Assembly: GCA_018816945.1 (NCBI GenBank)
Contig: JAHIVC010000073.1
Location: 1 to 64,000 of the forward strand
DNA length: 64,000 nt
Source: Bacteroidota bacterium
Lineage (GTDB): Bacteria; Bacteroidota; Bacteroidia; Bacteroidales; GCA-2711565
Direction of reading: 5' to 3'
The stretch's first letter is position 1; every line of letters starts with the position of its first letter. Positions 28,166 to 36,616 of the stretch are shown here, piece by piece. The notes under the pieces are model-generated. The model ran no database searches. It was given only the letters and a program-made list of their open reading frames with translations, and was not told the origin of the DNA. Both the position numbers and the translations under genes were made by a program.

Positions 28166-28650
28166 TGATCATTCCTCCCTTAAATTAATGAATTTACAAT
28201 AGATATTTAGCTGAAATTTACGACATTAATCTTATCTTGTCAATCCCACTAAGATCTTAAAATTAATCTTTCATTTTAGTCTAAAATTTGATGAATCCGG
28301 GTTTTTTATTCTTAAAACCCAATCTCAGTCCAGCTATTCCATGAGAATAATAAACTATTCCTATTAATTAACAACCAATTATTTCATAGAAATGGGTTCA
28401 TAAATTAGGTAAATTGCCTATAAATATTTTTACCTACAAAACTATCTTTGAGATTAGTTTTCAAACTATTGATATATTGAGTTTAAATGCACGTAAAAAA
28501 ACTCGATAAAGAATACAACAAACTTATACAATTGAGATAATTGAAACAGCTTATCGCATGAAGCTCATTGTCAATTGCAAACTCAACTATTTATAAAAAG
28601 ATGGATGTTTTTAAGTAAACAAAGGCTCTAACAGCTAATAAAACCTGACC
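28166..28650. other. Divergent intergenic region without genes
   Basis: These 485 bp separate the FN3-like gene (minus) from cheR (plus). They contain the Shine-Dalgarno of the former at the left edge. For cheR there is a possible promoter with TTTG at 28447-28450 and TATATTG at 28473-28479, spaced 22 bp, leaving a long leader of about 165 nt. No open frame of note, repeat array or RNA gene was recognised. Confidence 0.5.
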
Positions 28651-29484
28651 ATGAAGAATGATGCACTTAAAAACATCCTAAATTTTTTAAACGATCAAAG
28701 AGGATTTGATTTTACCGGATACAGAACTGCCATGCTCGAAAGGAGGATTCAGAAAAGACTTTATACCACTAAAATTCAAAATATTGATGACTATTTAAGT
28801 TTTCTTCATGAAGATCCGGATGAATTGGATTACTTAATCGACGTATTTACCATCAATGTCAGTCGATTCTTCCGAAATTCATTATCATTTGAACACATTC
28901 GTAAAACCATTATTCCTGAAGTTTTTCTGGATAAAATAAAAGCGCAGGATCAACATTTAAGAATTTGGTCGGCAGGTTGTTCATTTGGTGAAGAGCCATA
29001 CTCCATGGCCATCCTCATTAACGAATTTGTAGAGAAAGAGAAATTAAGTATGGATCTAAGCATTTTTGCTACCGACATCGACAAAAAAGCGCTAAAAAGG
29101 GCCTCAGAAGGAAGTTATACCGCGAATAGCATTAAGAATGTCAAATATGGACTCATTGAAAAATATTTCACTTTTAACCATGATCGCTTTGAAATTGATC
29201 CAAAAATAAAAAAAATGGTCCGGTTTTCATTTTACGATATGCTCGACAAACATCATTCAGTGCCATCTGAAAGCATTTATGGGGGCTTTGATTTGGTGCT
29301 ATGCCGAAATGTTTTAATTTATTTTGAATTAGAGCATCAAAAGCTTATATTTAATAAGTTATATAAGTCGCTAAATCCGAATGGATATTTGATATTGGGG
29401 GAAGCAGAAGTACCCATTGAAGGGTTTAAACATAAATTTAACAGAGTAAATAATTGTTGTAAAATATATAGAAAGATTGGGTAG
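28651..29484 (+). CDS. cheR: CheR-type protein-glutamate methyltransferase
   Basis: CheR methylates glutamates of chemoreceptors with SAM. The 277-residue protein has the helical CheR N-domain (1-65), the substrate-contact strand with NVSRFFRNS (69-77), SAM motif I IWSAGCSFGEEPYS (105-118) and the C-terminal VLCRNVLIYFE motif. It ends without a receptor-binding TPR. No receptor, CheA, CheW or CheB is encoded nearby. It heads a row of PAS proteins and histidine kinases, so it may modify a cytoplasmic sensor rather than serve classical chemotaxis. Its stop codon leads straight into the first GTGAGTAAG-type repeat array. Confidence 0.93.
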   Translation: MKNDALKNILNFLNDQRGFDFTGYRTAMLERRIQKRLYTTKIQNIDDYLSFLHEDPDELDYLIDVFTINVSRFFRNSLSFEHIRKTIIPEVFLDKIKAQDQHLRIWSAGCSFGEEPYSMAILINEFVEKEKLSMDLSIFATDIDKKALKRASEGSYTANSIKNVKYGLIEKYFTFNHDRFEIDPKIKKMVRFSFYDMLDKHHSVPSESIYGGFDLVLCRNVLIYFELEHQKLIFNKLYKSLNPNGYLILGEAEVPIEGFKHKFNRVNNCCKIYRKIG

Positions 29485-29558
29485 TGGGGTGAGCAGGGTG
29501 AGTAAGTTGAGTGGTTGAGTGAGGTGAGTTGGATGAGTGGATGAGAAGGTTAAGTAAT
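29485..29558. repeat. GTGAGTAAG-type repeat array, left arm of locus 1
   Basis: Starting on the base after the cheR stop, degenerate 8-9 nt units (GGTGAGCAG, GGTGAGTAA, GTTGAGTG, GTTGAGTGA, GGTGAGTTG) run for about 70 bp, then give way to the leader of the four-helix-bundle gene. The same repeat family fills five loci of this region. Confidence 0.8.
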
Positions 29559-29582
29559 TACAGAAAAATATTATCTAAGAAA

Positions 29583-29969
29583 ATGAATGAAACAAAATCG
29601 ACATTTGAAACTTTAGAGGTCTGGATTAAATCCAGAGAAATGCGAAAGAAAATAGCAATCCTTTCAAAAAGCTTTCCCATGGAAGAGAAATATAAACTAA
29701 TGGATCAAATGATTCGGGCTTCACGCTCCGTTACTGCAAATATTTCAGAGGGTTATGGCAGATTTCATTTTCAGGAAAATATTCAGTTTTGCCGACAAGC
29801 AAGGGGATCATTATACGAACTAATTGACCATCTTTATGTAGGTTTAGATGAAGGGTATATTGATAATGACAATTTTATTAATCATAAAACTGAAATATTT
29901 GAACTTATAAAAATATTGAATGGATATATTAAATATCTGAAGGAGAGAAAAGAAGGAGAAATTAGGTAA
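29583..29969 (+). CDS. Four-helix bundle protein, 23S rRNA intervening-sequence protein (S23/IVP) family, copy 1
   Basis: From MNETKSTFETLEVW the product is 128 residues and almost entirely helical. It has the IVP-family signatures FETLEVW, LSKSFP, DQMIRASRSVTANISEGYGR, FCRQARGSLYEL and NGYIKYLKER. Relatives are encoded inside intervening sequences of 23S rRNA genes, and Avd of diversity-generating retroelements has the same fold; a nucleic-acid role is suspected but not established. Translation from a TTG at 29529 would start inside the repeat array, and the second copy (45751-46134) starts at the matching methionine. Repeat arrays flank the gene on both sides; the right-hand array begins at its stop codon. 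Confidence 0.9.
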   Translation: MNETKSTFETLEVWIKSREMRKKIAILSKSFPMEEKYKLMDQMIRASRSVTANISEGYGRFHFQENIQFCRQARGSLYELIDHLYVGLDEGYIDNDNFINHKTEIFELIKILNGYIKYLKERKEGEIR

Positions 29970-30121
29970 GTGGTTAAGTAGGTTTATTATGGTGAGTAAG
30001 AAAATTAGCACTCAACAACTCAACACACTTAACCTACTTAACCACTCAACTTACTTAACTACTCAACTTACTTAACTACTCAACTTACTTAACTACTCAA
30101 CTTACTTAACTACTCAACTAA
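29965..30121. repeat. Inverted repeat array, right arm of locus 1
   Basis: GGTAAGTGG and GGTTAAGTAG type units overlap the stop codon of the four-helix-bundle gene and continue to GGTGAGTAAG (29991-30000). A short centre, AAAATTAGCACTCAAC, then flips to the complementary orientation (CTCAACAACTCAAC, CTTAACCTACTTAAC). At 30051-30118 the right side holds four perfect copies of the 17-mer TTACTTAACTACTCAAC. Left and right sides can pair imperfectly into a long hairpin. The array stops 10 bp before the next start codon. Confidence 0.88.
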
Positions 30122-30131
30122 ATATTGAGAT

Positions 30132-31880
30132 ATGAAAAAATCTAATGAACAACTTCTAAAGGAGATCGCTCAATTACAGGCTAAAATTGCTGATCTGGAA
30201 AAATCTTACGAAGAACATAAGAATACTGAAAATGCGCTTAAGCAGAGTGAAGAACGATACAATGGCATCTTTCAAAGCATGGCAAGTTGTGTGGCCGTTT
30301 ATAAACCTATCGATAATGGAAAGAATTTTATCATTGTTGATTTTAACCAGTTAGCCGAGAAAATTGAAAACATATCAAAAAATGAAATTATCGGGAGAAA
30401 AGTTACTGAGGTTTTTCCGGGAGTACTGGAATTCGGCATCTTTAAGGTGTTTCAAAATGTTTTGAAAACCGGAAAACCGGAGCATTTTCCTGTATCAGTT
30501 TACAAAGATGAAAGAATTCAGGGATACAGGGAAAATTATGTGTATAAATTGTCATCGGGAGAAATTGTTGCAGTTTATCAGGATTTGACCGAACGTAAAA
30601 AAGTCGAAAATGAATTGGCAAAGCTTCAACTTTTATATGATGAAACTGAAAAGGCGGCTAAAATTGGTGGATGGACATTTGATATAGAAACGATGGAACA
30701 AACCTGGACAGATGGAATTTTTTGCATACTCGAAATCGACTTGAGCATGGGAGCACCTAAAGTGCCGAAAGGGATTACGTTTATTGATCCTCCTTATCGT
30801 CAAATGGCTGAATCAGCCATTCAGAAGTCCATAGAAAATGGTGAACCCTACGACCAAGAGTGGATAGTTACAACATCAAAAGGGAATAAAAGATGGGTGC
30901 AGGCTATTGCAAATCCTCATGTTGAAAATGGGAAAACGATTAAAATTTCAGGCTCATTTCAGGATATTACAGATCGGAAACAGGTTGAAGAAGCATTATC
31001 TAAAAGTGAACAAAAATTTAAAATGCTGGTCACCAATATTGAAGAAATTATTTATTTAGTGGATAAGAACGGTATATTTACTGTTTCTGAAGGGAAAGGG
31101 CTTGAAAAACTTGGACTTAAACCTGGTCAGGTTGTGGGAATGTCAGTTTTTGATTTCTATAAAGACTATCCTGGTATTTTAAAAGGAATAAAGAAAGCCT
31201 TAAATGGGGAAACTAACGGCATTGAGGTTCAAATTGGGCCAAATTATTTCACAAACTGGAGCACCCCACATTTTAATCCTGAAGGTGAAGTGATCGGATT
31301 AATTGGTCTCGCAATAAACATTACCGAACGTAAACAGGCAGAAATTAAGCTCCTGAAAGAAAAAGAATACTCAGATGAAATGATAAATGCGCTTCCCGGT
31401 GTATTTTACCAGATAAGCAATGAAGGTAAATTTTTAAACTGGAACAAGGATTTTGAAATAGTTTCAGGTTATTCTGCTGAAGAGATGAGCAAAATTAGTC
31501 CAATTGATCTATTTGAAGGCGAGGATAAAAAAAGAATAGCAGAAAGCATAGCACAGGTTTTTTCACATGGGAGTGTTTATGTAGAAGCGAATTTAACCTC
31601 TAAAACAGGGAGTAAAGTACCTTATTTTTTTACCGGAAAAAGAATTATGATCGATGCATTAGCGGTTTTAGTAGGAATGGGAATGGATGTTTCCGAATTG
31701 AAAAAGGCCGAGAATGAATTAAAAAAACATCGTGAACATTTAGAAGAACTTGTAAAAGAACGTACCAAGGATTTGGAAACTAAAAATAAAGAACTCGATA
31801 ATGCCATGAAGGTATTTGTTGGAAGGGAATTGGCCATCCGGAATTTGCAGGATAGGATCAGGGCTTTGGAGGGGAAGTGA
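30132..31880 (+). CDS. PAS-domain sensor protein without output domain
   Basis: The 582-residue cytoplasmic protein has an N-terminal coiled coil (1-38), four PAS domains (about 40-155, 160-283, 290-402 and 410-523) and a C-terminal coiled coil (524-582) ending FVGRELAIRNLQDRIRALEGK-like. There is no membrane segment, histidine-kinase core, receiver or cyclase domain. Similar PAS-only proteins are encoded next to hybrid kinases in Bacteroidota and may deliver a signal by hetero-oligomerising with the kinase. The next gene, after a repeat array, is the four-receiver hybrid kinase. Bound ligands cannot be predicted. Confidence 0.85.
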   Translation: MKKSNEQLLKEIAQLQAKIADLEKSYEEHKNTENALKQSEERYNGIFQSMASCVAVYKPIDNGKNFIIVDFNQLAEKIENISKNEIIGRKVTEVFPGVLEFGIFKVFQNVLKTGKPEHFPVSVYKDERIQGYRENYVYKLSSGEIVAVYQDLTERKKVENELAKLQLLYDETEKAAKIGGWTFDIETMEQTWTDGIFCILEIDLSMGAPKVPKGITFIDPPYRQMAESAIQKSIENGEPYDQEWIVTTSKGNKRWVQAIANPHVENGKTIKISGSFQDITDRKQVEEALSKSEQKFKMLVTNIEEIIYLVDKNGIFTVSEGKGLEKLGLKPGQVVGMSVFDFYKDYPGILKGIKKALNGETNGIEVQIGPNYFTNWSTPHFNPEGEVIGLIGLAINITERKQAEIKLLKEKEYSDEMINALPGVFYQISNEGKFLNWNKDFEIVSGYSAEEMSKISPIDLFEGEDKKRIAESIAQVFSHGSVYVEANLTSKTGSKVPYFFTGKRIMIDALAVLVGMGMDVSELKKAENELKKHREHLEELVKERTKDLETKNKELDNAMKVFVGRELAIRNLQDRIRALEGK

Positions 31881-32212
31881 GCGGGTGAGTGAGGTGAGTA
31901 GGTAAAGTAGGGTGAGTAGGTAAAGTAGGGTGAGTAGGTAAAGTAGGGTGAGTAGGTAAAGTAGGGTGAGTAGGTAAAGTAGGGTGAGTAAGGTGAGTAA
32001 GGTGAGTAAGGTGAGTAAGGTGAGTAAGGTAAGCAGGAAAGAGTTGAAGGCTATAAAACTCAACAAATCAATAACTTAACTTACTCAACCACTTAACTCA
32101 CTCAACCACTGAACTCACTCAACCACTAAACTTACTCAACCAATGAACTTACTTAACTACTTAACCTACTCAACAACTCAACCACTGAACTTACTCAACC
32201 AATAAACGGATA
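31876..32212. repeat. Inverted tandem repeat array of locus 2 (no enclosed gene)
   Basis: The array begins in the last codons of the PAS gene. Five exact copies of the 18-mer GGTGAGTAGGTAAAGTAG run from 31893 to 31982, followed by five exact GGTGAGTAA 9-mers (31983-32027) and a variant. After a short centre (about 32037-32075) the array flips to units such as CTTAACTTACTCAACCA up to 32212, 12 bp before the next gene. This fills nearly all of the 344-bp gap. Forward units contain stop codons in all three frames. Exact copies indicate recent expansion. Confidence 0.92.
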
Positions 32213-32224
32213 AAAAATTAAGAA

Positions 32225-35200
32225 ATGAAACTACGAAAATTCAAAAGCATCCGGTCGCAATTAACTTTTTGGTTTCTGTTGCTATCGCTTTCGCCCATTA
32301 TTGTTGCACTTGCCATCACATATCTTCAAAGGGCGAATAACATCAGGGTGATGGAATTTAATAAACTGTCGGCTATCAGGGATTTGAAGGTGCGCGAAGT
32401 ATCTAACTGGATTGATGAAAGAATCGGTGATTTGCATAATATGGCTGGCGATTACGAGATCAGAAGCCTGGAGAATGTTTTTGGCAAAACCTCATTGTCT
32501 GAACAAGATCAGGAAAAAATATCAGCTGCCGTTGAACTGTTCAAAAGAAATATGCTCAATTATAAAGTTTACAGCGAAATATTTTTCGTTAAGGCCGGTA
32601 CAGGTGTGGTTGCAATATCCACAATAAGTGAAGTTGAAGGCACCAATGTAGCCCATAACGATTATTTTACGAAACCGCTACAATCCGGGAATTTTTATAT
32701 ACAGGATATTTACCGCTTGCACGAAACCAATAAAACCGAAATGGCTTTTTCGATCCCGGTCTATTGCATAGCGCATAATGCGCATATAATTGGTGTTTTG
32801 GTATGCCGGATTGATCTTGATAATTCGTTATACAAGCTTTTGAAAAATCCGGTGGGATTGGGCAGTACTGGAGAAACATTGATCGTAAATAAAGAGGGGT
32901 TAGCTCTAAACGAACTTCGCTGGCATGATAATGCAGTGCTGAACCTGAAAATTTCTGCGGAACCGGCCTTGAATGCAGCAAAAGGAAATACCGGAATTAC
33001 GAAAGCAAAAGATTATCGGGGCGAAAAAGTATTGGCGGCATATACCTATATACCCCAAACCGGATGGGGCTTTGTTTGCAAACAGGACACCTATGAGTTA
33101 AATGCCCCCATGCGTGAAATGCTTTTAAACTTTGTAATTCTGTTCATCATCTCTTTAGTTGCTATTTCATTCGTTGCATTATTTGTCAGCAATTCTATTT
33201 CCAAACCCATTGTTGCCATGAACAAAGCTGCTCAAAAAATTGGGGCAGGCGATTTTTCCATCCGAAACCAAATCAATTCTGCTGATGAATTGGGTTCTTT
33301 GGCTCTTGAGTTTAATAAAATGGCAGAAATGACCGAATCGAAAATCAAGATCAATAAAGGAATAGCAGATATTTCAGAAACCATGATTGGTAAATCCGGC
33401 ATGCAGGAGTTTGGCAAATCGCTGCTCAAACGATTGATGAAAATAACCGATGCCAACATGAGCACTTTCTATATTCTGAACGAGGGAAGCATGGAATATG
33501 AACATTTTGCATCGGTAGGTGCCAATGAAGAAATGCTTAAACCTTTCAGTGCTAAGAACCCACAAGGAGAATTTGGCAATGCATTGTCCACTAAAAATAT
33601 TTTTCACATACAAAATATACTGGCCGATACCATTTTTAAGTATAATACTGTTGTGGGAGAAGCCATCCCAAAAGAAATTATTACCATTCCTATCCTTGTT
33701 GAGGAAAGCATAATTGCAATCATTTCACTAGTAAACATTCAGAAATTCAGCAAGGAAAGCCTGGAAATACTCCAACAATCTTGGGTAAGCATCAACACTT
33801 CATATTCAAATTTAATAGCTAACGAAAGAACGAGGGTTTTAGCTGAGCATTTAGGACGGATTAACCAACAACTTGAGGCCCAAACCGAAGAATTGCAGGA
33901 TCAGGCAGAAGAATTGCAGGATCAGGCTGCTGAGTTGCAACAAAATGCGGAAGAACTTCTGGAACAAAATACTGAGTTGGATGCACAGAGAAAACAAGTG
34001 GAAGCCGCAAATAGACTAAAAAGCGAATTCCTTTCCAACATGAGTCATGAGTTGCGTACCCCGTTGAATTCAATCATGGCGCTTTCACGGGTTTTAATGA
34101 TGCAGGCAAATAATAAACTTAGTGAAGAAGAAAACCATTATCTCGAAATAGTTGAACGCAATGGCAAAAGGCTTTTAGCACTCATCAACGATATTCTCGA
34201 TCTTTCGAAAATTGAAGCAGGGAAAATGGAGATAGAACCAAAACCATTTTCTCTATCATCATTCCTTTCAATCATAAAAGAGAATATGCAAGAATTGGCC
34301 GAGCAGAAAGGGCTTTCCATAACCTTGAATATTCCTGATGGCATAAATCAAATAGAAACCGACGAATCGCGACTTCATCAGGTATTAACGAATATTGTTG
34401 GGAATGCCGTAAAATTTACAGATAAAGGAACTATTGCGATTGAAGTGAAACATGATTTAGAATATGCATTTATTGAAGTTAAGGATAGCGGTATAGGAAT
34501 TGCTGCCGAAGAACTTCCATATATTTTTGATGAGTTCAGGCAGGTAGACGGAACCTCTTCACGCCAATATGAAGGTACAGGCCTGGGCTTGGCTATTGCA
34601 CGAAAAATGATGAATATTTTGAGAGGTGAAATTAAGGCTGAAAGTGAACCGGGGAAAGGCTCAATTTTCACCATTACTATTCCAATAAAATGGTCTGAGG
34701 AATTTGAAACACCTAAGTCATATCATTTCGAAGACACCAACATAAGTCCCGGACAAAATACCATACTGGTAATTGATGATGATCCAAAAACGGTAAAACT
34801 CATTTCGGAATACCTCAACGAAGCCGGATACAAAACCATCACTACTACCAGCGGAAAAGATGCCCTGAAACTTGCTGAATACCATCAGCCTTTTGCCATA
34901 ACCCTGGACATTATAATGGAAGATATGGATGGTTGGGAAGTTTTGCAAAAATTAAAAAGTAATTTAAGAACCAAAGACATACCAGTAATTGTGGTTTCTG
35001 TTTCCGATGACCGGGATACAGGAATTGCATTGGGCGCTGTTGGATTTATTAATAAGCCTGTCAATAAACATACATTGATATCCCAGATTAGGGAGATTGT
35101 CGAATTGCCACATTCTGTAATGATAGTTGATGATAATGAATTTGAATTGACCCAAATATCAAAAATAATCGAGTCGCAAAATATAAAACCCATTTTAGCA

Positions 35201-36358
35201 AGCGGAGGAAAGGAATGCCTCAAATTATTAGAAGTAAAAAAACCCGATATATTGATCCTTGATCTGATCATGCCCGGGATGGATGGGTTTACGGTTTTGG
35301 ATGAAATACGCAAGAACAAAGAAACCCAAAACTTGCCTGTAATTATTGTAACAGCAAAAGATTTAAGTAAAGAAGAGAAAAACAGACTAAGTGGAAACGT
35401 TTCGGCCCTTATTTCAAAAAGCCAGGTGAATTCTGAAAATTTATTGAGTGAAATTAAGCGGATTATCATGGAACTTGAAATAACCAGAAAAATCCGTATT
35501 TCAGAAAATCAGGATCCAAAAGCTTGTATTCTTCTGGTAGAGGATAATCCGGAAGCAATCATTCAGGTAAAAACCGTATTAGAAAAAGAGCTTTATAAAG
35601 TAGTTGTGGCAAGTGGGGGCCGGCAGGCACTGGACTACATGAAACATAACAATCCCGACGGAATTATCCTCGACCTGATGATGCCTGATATCGATGGGTT
35701 TGAGGTTTTAGAGAAACTTCGGGCCACCGAGAAGAGTCAAAAAACACCGGTCCTAATTTTAACGGCCAAAGATTTGACCCGAAAGGATATGGCAAAACTC
35801 AGTGCCAATAATATTCAGCAACTCATCCACAAAGGCGATGTTGATATTGACGGTTTGCTTTATAAAGTAAAACTCATGTTAGGAAATGGGGCAAAAGAAG
35901 AATTCAAAGTTGACCTGCCTTCGCTAAAGCCACAGCAGGTGAAAAAGGAAGAACCGCAGCAACAAGCAACAAGCAACAAGCAACCAGCAACAAGCCTTCC
36001 AAATATACTCATCGTAGAAGACAATCGTGACAATTTAACAACGATAAAAGCCATTTTAAAAGGGAAATACCATATATCAGAAGCTATTGATGGTGAAATA
36101 GGGTTAAGGAAGGCACAATCGGAAAAACCGGATTTGATTCTTCTTGATATGTCGCTCCCCAAAAAGAGTGGTCAAAAGATAATAGCAGAATTGAAAGCAA
36201 ATAATGAAACTAAACACATCCCTGTTGTTGCAGTTACAGCTCAGGCTATGAAAGGTGATAAGGAAAAATTCTTAAAGTCGGGATGTGATGGATATGTGTC
36301 GAAACCGATTGATCATCTGGAATTACTTGCAGAGATTGGGAGGTTGTTGAGTAGGTGA
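32225..36358 (+). CDS. Hybrid histidine kinase, Cache-HAMP-GAF-HisKA-HATPase with four receiver domains
   Basis: Domains of this 1377-residue membrane kinase in order: membrane segment (12-33), periplasmic double-Cache sensor (about 40-290), second segment (300-323), HAMP (323-375) and GAF (385-530). A coiled coil follows (540-600, with repeated EELQDQA), then HisKA with phospho-acceptor H608 in MSHELRTP, and HATPase with GTGLGLA. Four receivers end the protein, with aspartates D895, D1014, D1151 and D1309. Receivers 2 and 3 have SK and HK at the usual lysine site. The linker before receiver 4 is a CAACAAG-type repeat (35956-35996). No DNA-binding output is present, so phosphate probably moves to other proteins of the island. 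The stop codon lies inside the next repeat array. Confidence 0.93.
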   Translation: MKLRKFKSIRSQLTFWFLLLSLSPIIVALAITYLQRANNIRVMEFNKLSAIRDLKVREVSNWIDERIGDLHNMAGDYEIRSLENVFGKTSLSEQDQEKISAAVELFKRNMLNYKVYSEIFFVKAGTGVVAISTISEVEGTNVAHNDYFTKPLQSGNFYIQDIYRLHETNKTEMAFSIPVYCIAHNAHIIGVLVCRIDLDNSLYKLLKNPVGLGSTGETLIVNKEGLALNELRWHDNAVLNLKISAEPALNAAKGNTGITKAKDYRGEKVLAAYTYIPQTGWGFVCKQDTYELNAPMREMLLNFVILFIISLVAISFVALFVSNSISKPIVAMNKAAQKIGAGDFSIRNQINSADELGSLALEFNKMAEMTESKIKINKGIADISETMIGKSGMQEFGKSLLKRLMKITDANMSTFYILNEGSMEYEHFASVGANEEMLKPFSAKNPQGEFGNALSTKNIFHIQNILADTIFKYNTVVGEAIPKEIITIPILVEESIIAIISLVNIQKFSKESLEILQQSWVSINTSYSNLIANERTRVLAEHLGRINQQLEAQTEELQDQAEELQDQAAELQQNAEELLEQNTELDAQRKQVEAANRLKSEFLSNMSHELRTPLNSIMALSRVLMMQANNKLSEEENHYLEIVERNGKRLLALINDILDLSKIEAGKMEIEPKPFSLSSFLSIIKENMQELAEQKGLSITLNIPDGINQIETDESRLHQVLTNIVGNAVKFTDKGTIAIEVKHDLEYAFIEVKDSGIGIAAEELPYIFDEFRQVDGTSSRQYEGTGLGLAIARKMMNILRGEIKAESEPGKGSIFTITIPIKWSEEFETPKSYHFEDTNISPGQNTILVIDDDPKTVKLISEYLNEAGYKTITTTSGKDALKLAEYHQPFAITLDIIMEDMDGWEVLQKLKSNLRTKDIPVIVVSVSDDRDTGIALGAVGFINKPVNKHTLISQIREIVELPHSVMIVDDNEFELTQISKIIESQNIKPILASGGKECLKLLEVKKPDILILDLIMPGMDGFTVLDEIRKNKETQNLPVIIVTAKDLSKEEKNRLSGNVSALISKSQVNSENLLSEIKRIIMELEITRKIRISENQDPKACILLVEDNPEAIIQVKTVLEKELYKVVVASGGRQALDYMKHNNPDGIILDLMMPDIDGFEVLEKLRATEKSQKTPVLILTAKDLTRKDMAKLSANNIQQLIHKGDVDIDGLLYKVKLMLGNGAKEEFKVDLPSLKPQQVKKEEPQQQATSNKQPATSLPNILIVEDNRDNLTTIKAILKGKYHISEAIDGEIGLRKAQSEKPDLILLDMSLPKKSGQKIIAELKANNETKHIPVVAVTAQAMKGDKEKFLKSGCDGYVSKPIDHLELLAEIGRLLSR
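35956..35996 (+). repeat. In-frame CAACAAG microsatellite in interdomain linker
   Basis: About 40 bp of near-perfect 7-nt CAACAAG/CAACCAG repeats encode a Gln/Ala/Thr/Ser/Asn-rich linker (about residues 1245-1258) between receivers 3 and 4 of the hybrid kinase. The repeat unit is not a multiple of three, so length change would shift frame unless it occurs in multiples of three units. Confidence 0.75.
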
Positions 36359-36609
36359 GTAGATGAGTAGGGTAAGTGAGGTGAGTAAGTGTAGTAGGGT
36401 AAGTGAGATGAGTAAGGTAAGTAAGGTGTGTAAGTTTAGTAAGGTGAGTAAGGTAAGTAAGGTAAGCAAGGAAATTAGCACTTTCACACTGAGCTGTACA
36501 TTGAGTTTATCGAAATGTTGTCGAAGTGCAACAACTCAACAACTTAACTTACTCAACAACTTAACTTACTCAACATACTCAACTACTTGACTCACTCAAC
36601 CACTAAACT
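36350..36609. repeat. Inverted repeat array of locus 3, with an embedded palindrome
   Basis: It starts at TTGAGTAGGTGAG, overlapping the stop of the hybrid kinase. Forward units (GGTAAGTGAG, GGTGAGTAAG, GGTAAGTAA and others) run to about 36468. The centre GGAAATTAGCACT matches that of locus 1. A different imperfect palindrome (36486-36529, CACTGAG to CGAAGTG) is inserted here, followed by complementary units (CAACTTAACTTACTCAA) up to about 36605. The array ends about 10 bp before the next ATG (36617). Confidence 0.88.
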
Positions 36610-36616
36610 AAAAAAA

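Noticed and set aside
29529-29582. Longer start for the first four-helix-bundle gene
   Set aside because: It would start at a TTG inside the repeat array, and the second copy starts at the position equal to 29583.
29485-30121. Diversity-generating retroelement (Avd-like four-helix protein)
   Set aside because: No reverse transcriptase, template repeat or variable repeat was found; the protein fits the IVP/S23 branch.
29485-30121. 23S rRNA intervening sequence
   Set aside because: No rRNA sequence flanks either four-helix-bundle gene; they lie between protein-coding genes.
31893-32027. Possible CRISPR array
   Set aside because: The 18- and 9-nt units are directly contiguous, there are no unique spacers, and no cas gene is in the window; it is a simple tandem repeat.
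31740-32066. Minus-strand open frame encoding repeated Leu-Leu-Thr/Tyr
   Set aside because: It exists only because the repeat lacks stops on that strand; it overlaps the PAS gene and has no initiation context or homology.
36587-36616. Longer start for the first giant kinase
   Set aside because: The added residues are encoded by the repeat array and are absent in the paralogue, which starts MKKILAIDDQ.
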